Assembly: GCA_020055645.1 (NCBI GenBank)
Contig: CM034547.1
Coordinates: forward strand, 15,594,513-15,658,512
Origin: Tomocerus qinae
Taxonomy: Eukaryota > Arthropoda > Collembola > Entomobryomorpha > Tomoceridae
Direction of reading: 5' to 3'
DNA length: 64,000 nt
Shown here: positions 1-12,319 of the stretch, piece by piece
Layout of the letters: each line of letters begins with the position of its first letter
Numbering within the stretch: the stretch's first letter is position 1
Notes under the pieces: model-generated
What the model saw: the letters and a program-made list of their open reading frames with translations, nothing else
Told to the model about the DNA's origin: nothing
Database searches by the model: none
Position numbers and translations under genes: made by a program

Positions 1-3000
1 TCACCAGCAACTCAGGTCTCAAAGTCTCAACCTCTTCTCTAATCACAATTTTAAACAGGAAACGTCTAGGCATGTGGTCTCACGGTTCGGCATCGTAAGT
101 TGATGTTGCCTATTCATGATGCATTGCAATTATTGTAATGAGGATTAAGTAGAGTTGGGCACTCAAATGCCAGCACAATTAAATGGTCGTCTACCAACAC
201 ACATATAGATAGGTATCTGCTATCAGCATCGCACACTAGACTAAGTGACTTGGCGCAAACTAAATATTTTATTGATATCTTTGTATATGATTGTAAGATT
301 TTGTGAAATAATTACCTGTGCTGAAGTTGTGCTTATTTGGATTCAGATTTCGTTGTAGAATCTTTACTTGCGATTTGTTTAGATAACATTGATAGAATAT
401 TCATGTTTGGGGAACATTGAATAGCGCGAAAGTGTATTCAGTAAGAAAATGTATTTAGGAAGCAATGGCTCATTTCTTGAGAAATACATGGCTTATTAGC
501 TAAAGTACAACGTGTTGGTAGCTACCTTTACTTTTATTAGCTGAGGTATTGCAATATAAAAGAGCCTCAGCTGTCTATTCCAAGTTTATGTGGCAAAGAC
601 TTTATTCTCAACTATTTTCATACATGTGTTAGCAACAGACACAAACCGTAACAGAACCATTCAGCAGTGCATTAGAGCAGCAACTCCCTTTCATCTTTTT
701 GCAAAGCATTCTCATTCTAGTCGATTGCTTTATGTTTTGCGTAGCCTCAGAGTGTCAGTACTGACTAGTGCAATGTGTTCCACGCATTGTTATGTACTAA
801 CGTAAGTGTATACCTATACTATATAATGCACTTGTATGCGAGTTCTATACCTATGCCATTGAATTGCAGTTCATATGAATGAAAAATGAAAATTAAAACT
901 CACTTCAGGCCAGTCATGTCTAAAGGTTCACTGGCAGCGGATATCGCATTCAACTCGAGACGAGAGTTCTGTCAGATGGATTTACATGTACCCATTACTA
1001 TTCCTACCTGATACAGTTATTTATTCTCAATCAATATTTCATTTGTCTGCCGTACTATCAGTAGAGGGGTACTTATTGTCTGTCCTGGTGCCTTTGTTAC
1101 TCTCAATAGTTGCGCAGCAGTGGGTTTCCAATTGTTTGCTCCATTTTTCATTGCAGGATATTGATAGTTATTTCCTTTTCTTTCAGCTGTGCAAAAATAC
1201 GTCGCAAAATCAGTTTCTTCAATCGATACGAGTTTCGCATACATAAGATTAAATGTGAATCAGTGCATAGTGAATTGTGTATATTGTGTAATCATATACA
1301 CAATAGACCTTATTAGAACATCCAACCTTACACTTAGGGTTTGCCAAAGGTCAAAGATACAATAGTAACAATCAAATCAATGAGAAAATAATGCATTATC
1401 AATAAATAATATAAAATGAATGTATCTATGTATGGATAAACATTAATTGAAAGAAAATAAGAGTGTTTACCTATGAAGAATCGATAAACTTCTGTTTCAA
1501 GATTGCTTTTCTCAAAATTTGGAAACACGAATTGATTGAGGTACTTTTATTTTATATTATTATACTCTTTTCAATTTATGGTGCATTTTTTGTTATATTA
1601 CATTAAGTGCATTGTAAATCATAGTTTTTTTGTCTTTTACGTTGTTGATAGCTCTTTACGTTGGTAATCATCTCGTAAATACCTTGGTAGGTCCTGATCT
1701 TGACAGTTTAGTTTACTATGTGTACATAGACACTGTTGTGAATTGTATTCCTGTAAATTTCGTTCAAATTTTTGTTCGGAGCTGGTCCTGGCAGGAACTG
1801 AGTTGGGTTTACTTACCGTAACTGGCAGAGGATGCATCGGAAGGAAAGAAGAGTATCAGTTTCAAACTAACGTTTTATTAGTCAACCTTAAGCTGTAATG
1901 TCTTTTTCGTGTCGTGCCAAAGTTACAATGTCAACATTCCGTACTTTTTTGGTGTGAGAATAGCCGAGAAGACTGATTTCATAAATTTTGTGAAGATAGT
2001 ATTGATGTTACAGAATGTTGCTCAGATTGGTTTTTTTGGTGATAAAAGTGTTTTTATGCCCGTATGCACTAGTGTTTTTGTCCCAAAGGTGCTGTGCTAA
2101 TAATAAAGTTAGTCTATGGTTATTATGCAGTCTTCAACACTTGTATAGTCATAAAATGGTATAAAAGGATTCTGCCAAAACGTTATCTACTGTTTATTAT
2201 AAATATAACTATCACCTTAGGTATGTATACTTTGTATACTATTTAGTAGTAGGTAGCTACACATGACAAACCATTCAGTAACTTTTCGATTACGTCCTGT
2301 AGTCTTTATATCTCTTTTGATGACATGGTCATTGCTCCACAACGGCTATTGAGACACATTAAAAGTGTAGGGAGTGTAATTTCCTTATATTGTTCAGTAC
2401 TTACAGCTATTTCTGTCTATGTACGCAATTCCATACAAAGTATTATACATCTAAATATACTATGTGTTGACTCTGCCCACGAATTTGTATCGTGCCTGAA
2501 AAAAGTGCTGCAAATTTTATTACACTCACAAAACATTATTATGAATGTCAATGTCATTTGGCTCACGAAGCTCCTTTGAATTCATTTTAGATTATATGAT
2601 GGTAGCCGACGATGCTTATGCAACTTCTAAGTGCATACCCATCATTTAGAGTTAATATTCGCTCTACCATTATAAATAAGGTTGGTTTATGCGAAGCTAC
2701 ATTGAAAAGTTGGAGAATAATGTACATGGAGAACAATAATTTCTTTATTACAGTAAATTACATTTTAGTATAATGCATTCTTCAGAATTCCTTGACTGCA
2801 AATAGTTTTAATATTGCCAGACTGCCACAAATAAGTTAGTGCGAAAAGGTATTAGGAAAGACTAACCAGGTGTTTACTAGTCCCCAGCTTTATTACCTAG
2901 CTATTAAACATAAGCACCTTTTATCCATAATGTTACGTAAAGTCGATGCAATGGTCCATTTATGCAAGGCCTAAATGAAACGAGCTTTAGAGCTAAGAAA

Positions 3001-6000
3001 ACTTAAGAAAAGTCAATGCTTTTCATTTTTTGGCGAAACTCCAGTGCATTTTCTTGAGGCAAATGTTATTTCCATTCATTTATGCCTTCATTACATGAGT
3101 TCTTGAATTTGGCTAGGTTGTACATTAGATTTACATTATATTTCCATTGCATAGAGATAAGTACGAGTTTTTAGCACTATAGAGATCTGCATAGAGCGTC
3201 CCAACAGTTTTACCTCATCTCTTACGTTTGTTACGTGGAAATCTATAAAAACTCAACGTAGCAAACGCATGCTAATCTTTCTTAACTTTCCTGTGCATCT
3301 GTATGTTCGAGTACCTAGTATACTACTTACATGCCAACACTTTTGTGCCTGTTCTTTGAATATTATTGTAGGTACTCTATTAGTAGTGAAGTGAGTTAGT
3401 GATCGTAAGATGCATCAGTATGATACGTGATTTGGTGTGTCTGATGTTTGTAGTACGTAGTATACAAATATACTTACACATCGCCTACAGCTAGATGCTG
3501 TAGAAATAAAATAACGAGCTGCGCAACACAACTCCTGAAATCTACTTGTAAAAAGATAATGCATGCTCCATAGGTACACCTACTACTATCTGCTCACTAC
3601 TGTGCTTGATATTTTGCTGACTTCTGTCTGCGATTTGCATTCGTACCCTTCTCTAGTATTCTACTTCTAAATTATGTATGCGAAACGTGAGGTAATGTAA
3701 AAACCTCAACTTAGCTTAGGTAGATAGCAGAATGTTGAATGCAAACCATTCCACTAGTGGAAACAACAACTAAAAGTTGGTAAAAGTTAATTCCATCCTC
3801 GTATTTACTCAAGACGACTCAGAAACCAGGACCAGACTTAAGACCACCTTGCAATTACACAGAATAGAGGAAGGTTAAACAAAAAGAACCAACTGTACGA
3901 TATAGTTTTACTCTGCATTTCGCTTTTTGTCCTAGACACATACTCAATGGATCTTCATCTCAACTTTCTGTTACGTGTTTAAAGTTAGTCAACTGAAAAG
4001 CTTAGAACTTGACAGAAAACTAAGCACTGCTGCGGTTTGGTTCACTTTACTTCACTTGTCCCAATTGTGTACATTTTGTCTCTCAAACTCCGTAACTTAA
4101 GCGTACCTTTCCTAGAAAACTTGCAAAGAAATTACGCATTCGATTTTGTTCCTTGTCCAATTGACTTAGTTTTGCACTCTGTCACCTTATTCCGCGAAAC
4201 CTAACTCTAACGTGAATTGGAAACACAAGTGATTCCATTTATTTTTAACTTTTCCTCCACAAAAGTGAGATTTAATGAAACCTGACGTGCCTAGTACACA
4301 CTCACTCACCAATGCTGATGTAGCTAATACTTTCCCAATTGTTAAACAATCTGAGATAACGTAACCAAATAACTCTGTCATAATTCACTGGCGACCTTAG
4401 ACTGACGGCGACCAATAATCTAATTTATTTTCCAAGTTAAAATCTGTATCAGTTGCTAAAATTCGAGTGATTTTCCATCCTTTGGTGATTCTAATTTTGG
4501 AGCAGGGAAGGAAAATCAGTTTCACTGTGCCACTGCCAACTAACCCGAGAGTCACGGTATGAAAAGTGCAAGTTCACAAAACTTACACAGTTTTCATCTT
4601 AAGTTTGACAACCACAATTCATCGTTCTCTCCTCAGCATGTATCGTTTTCTTGACTGTCATTTCCTTTGTGCGTATATCCCATCTTCCTAAGTCAGAGTA
4701 CAGAGCAAACGTCTGTTTCGTTGGCTGTGATTTTCTTTTCAGCAGAGATAATACTCGCTCATGTGTATTTAAGATGTTCGACAGTCGAGTGTAAGCCATG
4801 GACGGAAAAGATTGTGAGAGATAGGGTATTGTACATTTCATTAGCAGTGGTATGAAAATGTGGTCTTGTGGAGTTATACGTATTATGTCTGTGGGTGTGA
4901 ATTAGACAGTGAATAAGTGTTTCCAGTGTTGAAGAGTGATAGTCGACCGGAATTTAACAGATTTCCAAGTGGCAATTGTACATTTGGTGCAATTTAACGC
5001 TTCCGTAGATCTATAAGGTAGTCAGTCACTCATTCTCTTCCACTTATGCTGGGTTCGTTTTTTTGCTGTTTTACTCAACTACAATTACAAACCTATATCA
5101 TTTTGATGTTGCAAATGTCACATAATACACACATGGAAAGTATTATAGGTTGTTGTCCTTTAGTACTACAGTGAACAATTACTGCGTACGTAAAGTAAAT
5201 TTGCTTTAATATTTACTATCTCTGTTTTCAGTTAGTTGTTATTTTCAGTTTTTCTACCAGGAAATATCATAGGCATGGGCAATTTAAAATGTAGTTTCCA
5301 TTTCACAATACTGTTCGTCTGTCTACCCATATAATGCTTACATTTGGCTATACAACATTGTTATTACATGTATTAGGAGCCCGGCTCATTTCTTCTCTCA
5401 TTTAGAGCACATAACCATTTATTAGTAGTCATTGCTTTACATTATCTTTAGTTACTTGTCAGTTTTTGCCTGTCAGGATAAGGGAAACGAAGCGGTGGAG
5501 AGAACTTTATGAAAAACTCGAGTTTTCTGTCATGATGACCAATGGGGTAGTTAGAGGGAAAGAAATTACAGTAACGGTAGCCCGGAAAGGCTATGCGAGC
5601 TATCTTTAAAATGTTTATAGAGTTTCAAGGTAATTTATTTGGTATTCAGGAGCTAAATGCCTTCGCTAAGTCCAACAGACATGGACACTACGGATGTAAT
5701 AAGTCGGTAGTCCTGAACTTACTCATGGTAGTTAGTTCGTCTAATTTAATGAGTCTTGTCTTGTTTACTGTAGTGATTTTAGACCTTGTTATAAAGGGTA
5801 TAAGCAAACAGACTCAAATGTACTGTAGACAGGCAGGAGGGGATCTTTTCCTGATAAAACTCAAGTGTACTATCGAGAATATGTGGGATATATAACAAAG
5901 TAATCATGTTTGTTGAAATCTTATGTGGAGAGAAAAGGAGCCGTGATTGGTAATAAATTACAGTGTTAATGGCTTCTTTCTTCAGAGAGACTATGTGCGT

Positions 6001-6328
6001 CCTGTAATGAATATAACGATGAAAACATTGCGGATTCTATTATTGTATGTATACGTGGTTGAAAGTTATAAAGGTGGAGCCAAAGGGTATGGAGTGTAGT
6101 TTATTGATATTGGTTTCCCTCGCTCCCTGTTACTATTATTGGGCTATTCAGGGAGATGACAGGGGCAATAGTTCTACTACTGCAATATACCATAACAGAT
6201 TGGTTTTAACTTTCGGCAAGTATAATAGAATTACGCACATATATAGATACTAAGTATGTAGATTCAGGTCAGAACTGATAACTGAAACATCTTTCAGGAT
6301 AGAATTCTGCCACGGCACGCTAAAGTAC

Positions 6329-6398
6329 AAAAGTGGGTTGGGTTGCACTGCATCGCATTTTCGATGAAATGTGCTAGAAATGTTTCAACCCAACTTTT
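6329..6398. repeat. imperfect inverted repeat
   Basis: The left arm AAAAGTGGGTTGGGTTG and the right arm CAACCCAACTTTT are near-complementary. Between them lies a second imperfect pairing of GCATCGCATTT with AAATGTGC-like sequence. It could fold as a branched hairpin. It may be a short non-autonomous transposon remnant or chance; no flanking duplication was identified. Confidence 0.35.
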
Positions 6399-7082
6399 CA
6401 TCGGTTAAAATAACATGAACTCAAATCTGAGTAATGCTTACTATCTATAGTTATACCTAGTGGTTTCACCTTTGCCATTCCAATTATATATCGCCCACGT
6501 AGTTTTCTTCTTCAGTTCTCCTTGGCCTAATAGTTCCATCTCATCCGATTATGAAGCCACTTTATTCTACAGCTACTGCTCCACCCTATTCCGAAATCAT
6601 GCTTTTATACAAAAGTTGCAAACTTCTCTCCCTTCACTAACTTTACTTTGATCTACACTCTACTTTAATTTTTACTGTGAGATTTTCACTTGCATTTGGG
6701 CAACTTTATACTTTACGTATGTTTGTTCTATTACAGGTAAATGGGTAGGTATATACATAGCACAATAATGTAGGTATACAGTACACATAATGTAATTTGT
6801 AGTAGTATTAAGTTACTTCCCACCGTTTCATTACAAATAGCGCTGTATAATTCATTATATCTATCAACGAGTGTTACAGCATAGGACATCTTAAGATGAG
6901 ATGAAAACTGCCCCGTGTGCAATTATGAAAGAATATGCGTAGCAGACGACGAAAGTTAGGAGAGTCATTTTCTTCCTCACAAAAAATGTTAACAATAACA
7001 AGATTAGCAAACTTTTTCAATTAATGCTCAGAAGAAAGCAATAGAAGTTACAGCAGAGGCAGTTTGGTTTAACCTTGCTTGA

Positions 7083-7115
7083 GATGACTATGACTTGGGA
7101 ATGGTTATAGTCATC
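7083..7115. repeat. short perfect inverted repeat
   Basis: GATGACTAT at 7083-7091 is the exact reverse complement of ATAGTCATC at 7107-7115, with a 15-base loop. It is too short to assign a function. Confidence 0.4.
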
Positions 7116-10100
7116 GTCATCATATCAAAAATTAAGTTACAGCCAAGTAGCTGAGGTTGAGCGAAATAATTCATTTATACGTAGACAGACGTCAAATCCA
7201 CTGTGAATGTAATATATAATAGAGCGCTGCTGTTGCTGCTGTTTTCTTTGCTCTTATTAAACTCAACTCTAAGATTGAGTTGGACGAAAGATCATTATAA
7301 TAAATCGCCTTGCTGGCAAAAGGACGAAAAAATGAAACACAAATTACCTAATTTCCTGTGGGAGAAGTAGACCGTAGTGGATTATGCATTGAATTAAATT
7401 CATGCAACGTAACGTTACCAGTGCATTCATTGTTCGTACTTTAAAAAGCTTGAGCTTTAAACAGCTAGCTTGCAGCTTGTCTGTCTTGAGCTATGAGTTA
7501 ATAGTAGGCAACGTGTCATTAAAATTAAAATTTTATAATTATTATTTGTAGAACAAATATGAACAATATGTTTATACATTAAAAATCTGAACTTATCTGG
7601 TTCGTGATTATTCTTTTTCAAGAACTTTGCATCATACGTTGTAAATAGAAAGATATGAGCCCTGAATGGTTAGTAATTTACATTCACCCCTAAGAAAATA
7701 TAATCGTAGGGGTTATGGAATTATTAAAGACTAAAAGTCAAACCTCATAATTGGACGACCTACCTTTTATGTACAAGGTACAACTACATTGTTTAGCACC
7801 TGCCTACATGATATACAATGTATATCCATGTACATATGGCTAGTCATAAAATTGGCGATGTTAGTTTACGTTTACAGATCGGTATTTCAGTCAGTGATTG
7901 CCAACTGATTATAAAGAGCATGCTACACAAATGTTATCAGTTAGATCAGTATCAAGATTTACGCAATTATAAGATTAAACCTGAAGTGAAATTGATACCC
8001 TTTTAGACTTATAGAAAAATTGTAACATCTTTGGCAATCTAACATCATCTTTGGAATTTATAGGTATAAAGAATTATATCAAAGGTTTTAATACGTTCTT
8101 ATAACTCAAGCTATCTATCTAGTGTGACCACATATAATACTTTGAGGAGGCAGTTTATTTATTTTTCTTATGTAGTAGTTTTGTTTTGCGGTGAAAATAG
8201 CGAAATGATGTGGTGTGATTTTCTTTCTTCACATTTCACGCGTGTGTATAATGTACATTGTGTCTCACGAAGAGTTAGCAATATTTACTTTGCTCACCTT
8301 TAAACAAGCAAGATCCCACGAGGTTCATAAAATCTCAATAGTTATCGCCAGAGGAAAAGAGATACTATAAACTTTGTGTGAACTTACTTGTTGAAACGTA
8401 GAATGGACTACATCGTTTTTTGTTGCTAAAAAATTTACCATAATTACCTTACTAGTGTTGCACCTGTACTTAATAATTTATTAGAGTATCTCGCTCTGTG
8501 CCTATAGTAGTGGGAAGTGTCTAGATTGTAAATCGTTCCAGATAAGAAACAGATAAAAGCAAAGTGGTGTTATCTTATGTGTGTTTGTTTATAGTATAAG
8601 TAACTTAAAATAATATACATTAGTACGTGGCTATCAAAATAGCCAAAGCTATTTATATTTCAGGCAGGTAAATGAAAATCTTTGTAGTTGGAGTCTAAAA
8701 TGTGATTTGTTTATTTGCTCGCTGTGTAAAGGTAAAGTCTAACTACTGTTTACATTGAATTATAAGCTACACGGTCGAATATTTTTGGCTTCATTCATTC
8801 CTAACAAACGCAACTTGTCAGGATGTGTGAACTTTTTTGCCTTGTAATAGCAATATATACATAACACAGAACTTATACGGTTTGACAACTGTCTTTTGTT
8901 TTCTCCCCTTACTTGTTGGTTAGTTAGTGTGTTTTCTTAAAAAACATGTAGATAGACATGAGAAATACACTTTGCTTTCTCGGAGCAGTGGATTATTATT
9001 GTTGGAGTAGCTTTAGATTTTCTAGTAAGTTATTCTGCGGTGAACCCTACAGAATTAGTCGTTTGCAAGACTTGACATTCATTTCTTTATACTCTGTCGC
9101 TTTTAACTCGCGGAATAAAAACAGACTTCCGAGTAACATGCGTAGCGAAAACGTTCACTGTACCTTATTAGTAAGGCATAGCTCATGTATTCAGATAACT
9201 CATGCCAATTGGCATCCACACTGCAATTTCTGAACTTCCTATAGACCTGTCTACCTGGTTTACCATTGCTACCTTTTACAGATCCTAAATACATACACAA
9301 GATAAGATAATGTTTAGACTTTTCCACTTAATTAGAAATACCTATCAACTTCGTTGCTGACATTGAGGATGTTTGCTTTCAAGTCAAATTGTCGTCTCGT
9401 CTCTGAAACTTTATACTTCTCTAGGATTTACTACCTATATGTACCTTGTGGGTCTAATTTACTTTTAGTGCATTGACAGAGATGTACCCACGCTAGAAAA
9501 AATTTCGATGGTAATAAGGGAATCATTTATGTCTCTACTAGAATGTAAAACATCATTAAACCAATGTAAACCAAAATATCCAAGCGTTAAAAACTCTTAA
9601 ACTTTGAAATAGCTTCATTATTTACTTGTTTGGCATCTTTGTTTTACTTTAGTCTGCATTTATAGAGCATGATACATGAACTGGATAGATACTAGTTATT
9701 CTCAACTCTCAAAAGTCTCTTTGTTCATTAGAGTTGTTTATTTACCTTTTGTAGTAGATACATACACAATGTTTCTTTTATTAAAGTACCTTTGTACTAC
9801 TGTTCTGCATACAGATTCCTTTAGTAATCAATTTTCGACCTTTTTATTGTATATTTGCAATGGTTGACAATAGAAATCAATTTTAATCGGCCAAACATTA
9901 AGCATCTAATTATTATCTTGAAAATGTATTGTTAATATGGTACAATAATTTTCCAATGGCAAAGTAAAAATTAAAAATATGGAAATATATTCTTGAACTT
10001 ATTTCGAAATTCACTCCACTAGTTGGAAATGGCAGCAAAAATAAAAATGATTTTGATGGTATAAATAAGCAATGGCTAATGCGACAGCACGAACTTTCAC

Positions 10101-11846
10101 AGTTTAAAATAGTTGTGCTTATTGTTGGTTCTTAAGATTTGATTGCATTGTAATCGGTGGAAAGTACAGTAATAGCATATAATTTATAGTAAGTAAAGGA
10201 GTGATGTTAACGTGAAGGATTCCCGTCTCACTGACAGGTTAAATTGTATGTGAAAGCCTTGAAATACAATGCTCTCATTTCTTGTCTATTTATTTATTCT
10301 TATTGTTCATTCAGATCTTCCATAAAGCTAGTGTTGACGTGTTGGTGAGTCAGGCTGAGATGTAGAATGTATGTATTTATTTGCGAAATAAAAATCAGAG
10401 CTGGAAACTGTGTAGAATACAAATGAGAGAGAATGAATTAGAAGAACTGCTCCGGTTATTATACATACGTACTAGTTCAATTTAGTGTTTTTCCTTTTGC
10501 CATTAAAATTAAAGGGGAATAGCAAAGTTAAAAGGATTTCATCATTCCATACGAAGACCAAGATCACGATTTTGCACAATGGTATCTGTGTAGTGACTGA
10601 GAGTAGATTCAACTGAGACTAGTGCTGAGTTTAATTTTAATTCCCTCTTAGAGAAGTGTACATAAAATGAACTACAATAAATTTCTGTTCTGTGAGTCGT
10701 GCCATGCTCTTGGCATAGATTCTTAAATCTTGTTTTAGATGACGGAAGCAGATGCATTAGTAGTACAATGCTACATCACAAAATGAGGATGCATTACTTT
10801 CTTGGATTACAATCAATTCCATTTTAACTGCTTTTCCATTTATTATACTATAGCAAACAACCAGATAGATATGCTGTAATAACCTGTAGTTAACTAAAGA
10901 CTTGCTTTCAGTCCTATATACTTATTCAGAGCATACTTATTTTGTTTAGAGCCTTCCACCAAGGTAAACAACTTTATTTCTGAGACAAACAGGAGTAATC
11001 CCCATCTTACTAGAATAAAATAGTAGTTCCAGTATCTCTCTGTCTGAAGATCATTAATCCTACTCTATTTGGTATCGACCACACTCCTTAAAGCTATGCA
11101 AAAACTTTCTACGCAGATAAGTCTACAGGGATGTCTAATAAATTTTTAAGAATAATTGATTTACGATTGTAATTCTCTACATTTTTGCAGTTTCCCTAAA
11201 TATTAGAGCTTGCAATTTGCAATGACAATTTCCAGGAAGAAGTAAGTCATAAAAGAGACAGGACTGAACATACTAGAAGTAACTACTAATTAGCAAAAAC
11301 TTGATAGTATTTTTAAAAGTAATAAACCCATAAAAGTTTGACCTTATGTAGGCTACCATTAAAATGAAGCAAAGAGATAGATATCATAGATATTTGGAGA
11401 AGAATTTACAGTGTGCCCCGAAACAGAGCAGCACGACCACAAAAACGACCATAAATTAAGCGCTGCGTTCTTCCTGTAGAGCTTTAACTGTTGTTTTATG
11501 TCTCCGTCTCGACTTAGATCGTTGGCCATTAGGTTAAAGTAAAAATTATGCGGATATCATGTACAGGCTTCACTCAATATGACAGAAGTAATTTACTATT
11601 TTTAATATCATATAATTTCCCTTGCCCCACTATTTTTTACAAGAAAATGTAAAATGCACACTCAAAGATTAGATACCCATGATTCATGAAGCTTTTTGCC
11701 TTTGCAATTGTCTTATCTATGTACACAACACAGTTTATCGTCAACTTTGATTAATTACCATTAATATAGTTATCTCCATTTGTGTATGGACTAATGGATG
11801 ATAATATTTTGGGTTATCAATAGTGCACTCGATATGTTTATTGCAA

Positions 11847-11850
11847 CATC
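11847..11850. repeat. target-site duplication, left copy (CATC)
   Basis: CATC directly precedes the 3' LTR on the plus strand and is repeated directly after the 5' LTR at 21544-21547. The repeat can be read as 5 bases (ACATC) depending on where the LTR end is placed. A 4-5 base duplication is normal for Ty3/gypsy integrases and shows that the element inserted as one unit. Confidence 0.75.
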
Positions 11851-12319
11851 TGTAACGATCTCTGCCACCGTTGAATGCAGTAGAGACCTTACTATTAAAT
11901 TGCTCAGGGATTACGGTCCATAATATGAGCTCCCCAGATAGTTCTCTTAATGATTCTTTACCAAATACTAATAATAAATAATATGTAATGAGTACCAAAC
12001 CAGAATGCAGCCGATGTCCAGATGAATCCAATAAAACGGGAATGACAACAGGAAATTATGAACACAAATATTACTTTACTACATGAGAATTCAACTCAAT
12101 CTTTGTATCACATAATCAGACTTATTAGTGAATGTAATTGTTCCTGTTAAACACAACAAGATCCCAAAAGGAAGGTTCAGCCCAAACGCAGGCTAAAGAG
12201 CAACTGGAGATTCCCTCGTAGATTCCCGTGAAGTCCTTCTTGTCCAGTTAGTGGGAGTTGGGTGGCACTTCTCCATGGTGTCGTAGTAGTAGTAGTATGT
12301 CGTTATAGCTATCGCTATA
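11851..12319 (-). repeat. 3' LTR
   Basis: This 469-base copy matches 21075-21543 base for base as far as I can read. On the plus strand it starts TGTAACGATC and ends GCTATA, so in element sense it runs TATAGC...TTACA. It contains a short (TAG)n run near its outer U3 end. The stop codon of the third coding module falls in its first bases. No clear AATAAA was found in element sense, so the polyadenylation signal is unassigned. A roughly 60-codon open frame inside the LTR is present in both copies and has no recognised domain. Confidence 0.95.

Larger units (their letters stand above)
1..11846. other. gene-poor flanking DNA, left
   Basis: No reading frame here is long, biased or motif-bearing enough to call a gene. 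The longest open runs are about 100 codons or less, for example 5593-5895, and have the skewed, Cys/Tyr/Leu-rich composition of translated AT-rich non-coding DNA. No tRNA, rRNA or long tandem array was recognised. Short inverted repeats near 6329-6398 and 7083-7115 are listed separately. Isolated TATA-like words, such as TATAAAAG near 555 and TATAAAAGG near 2160, have no supported gene behind them. Distant introns or untranslated exons of genes outside the window cannot be excluded. Confidence 0.6.

Noticed and set aside
541-600. TATAAAAG near 555 as a promoter, with the 71-codon run at 590-805
   Set aside because: TATA-like words are expected often at this base composition, and the open run has no features of a real protein.
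11741-12031. Open frame of about 60 codons inside both LTRs (also 21049-21255)
   Set aside because: It is duplicated only because the LTR is duplicated, runs into unrelated flanking sequence in one copy, and has no recognisable domain.
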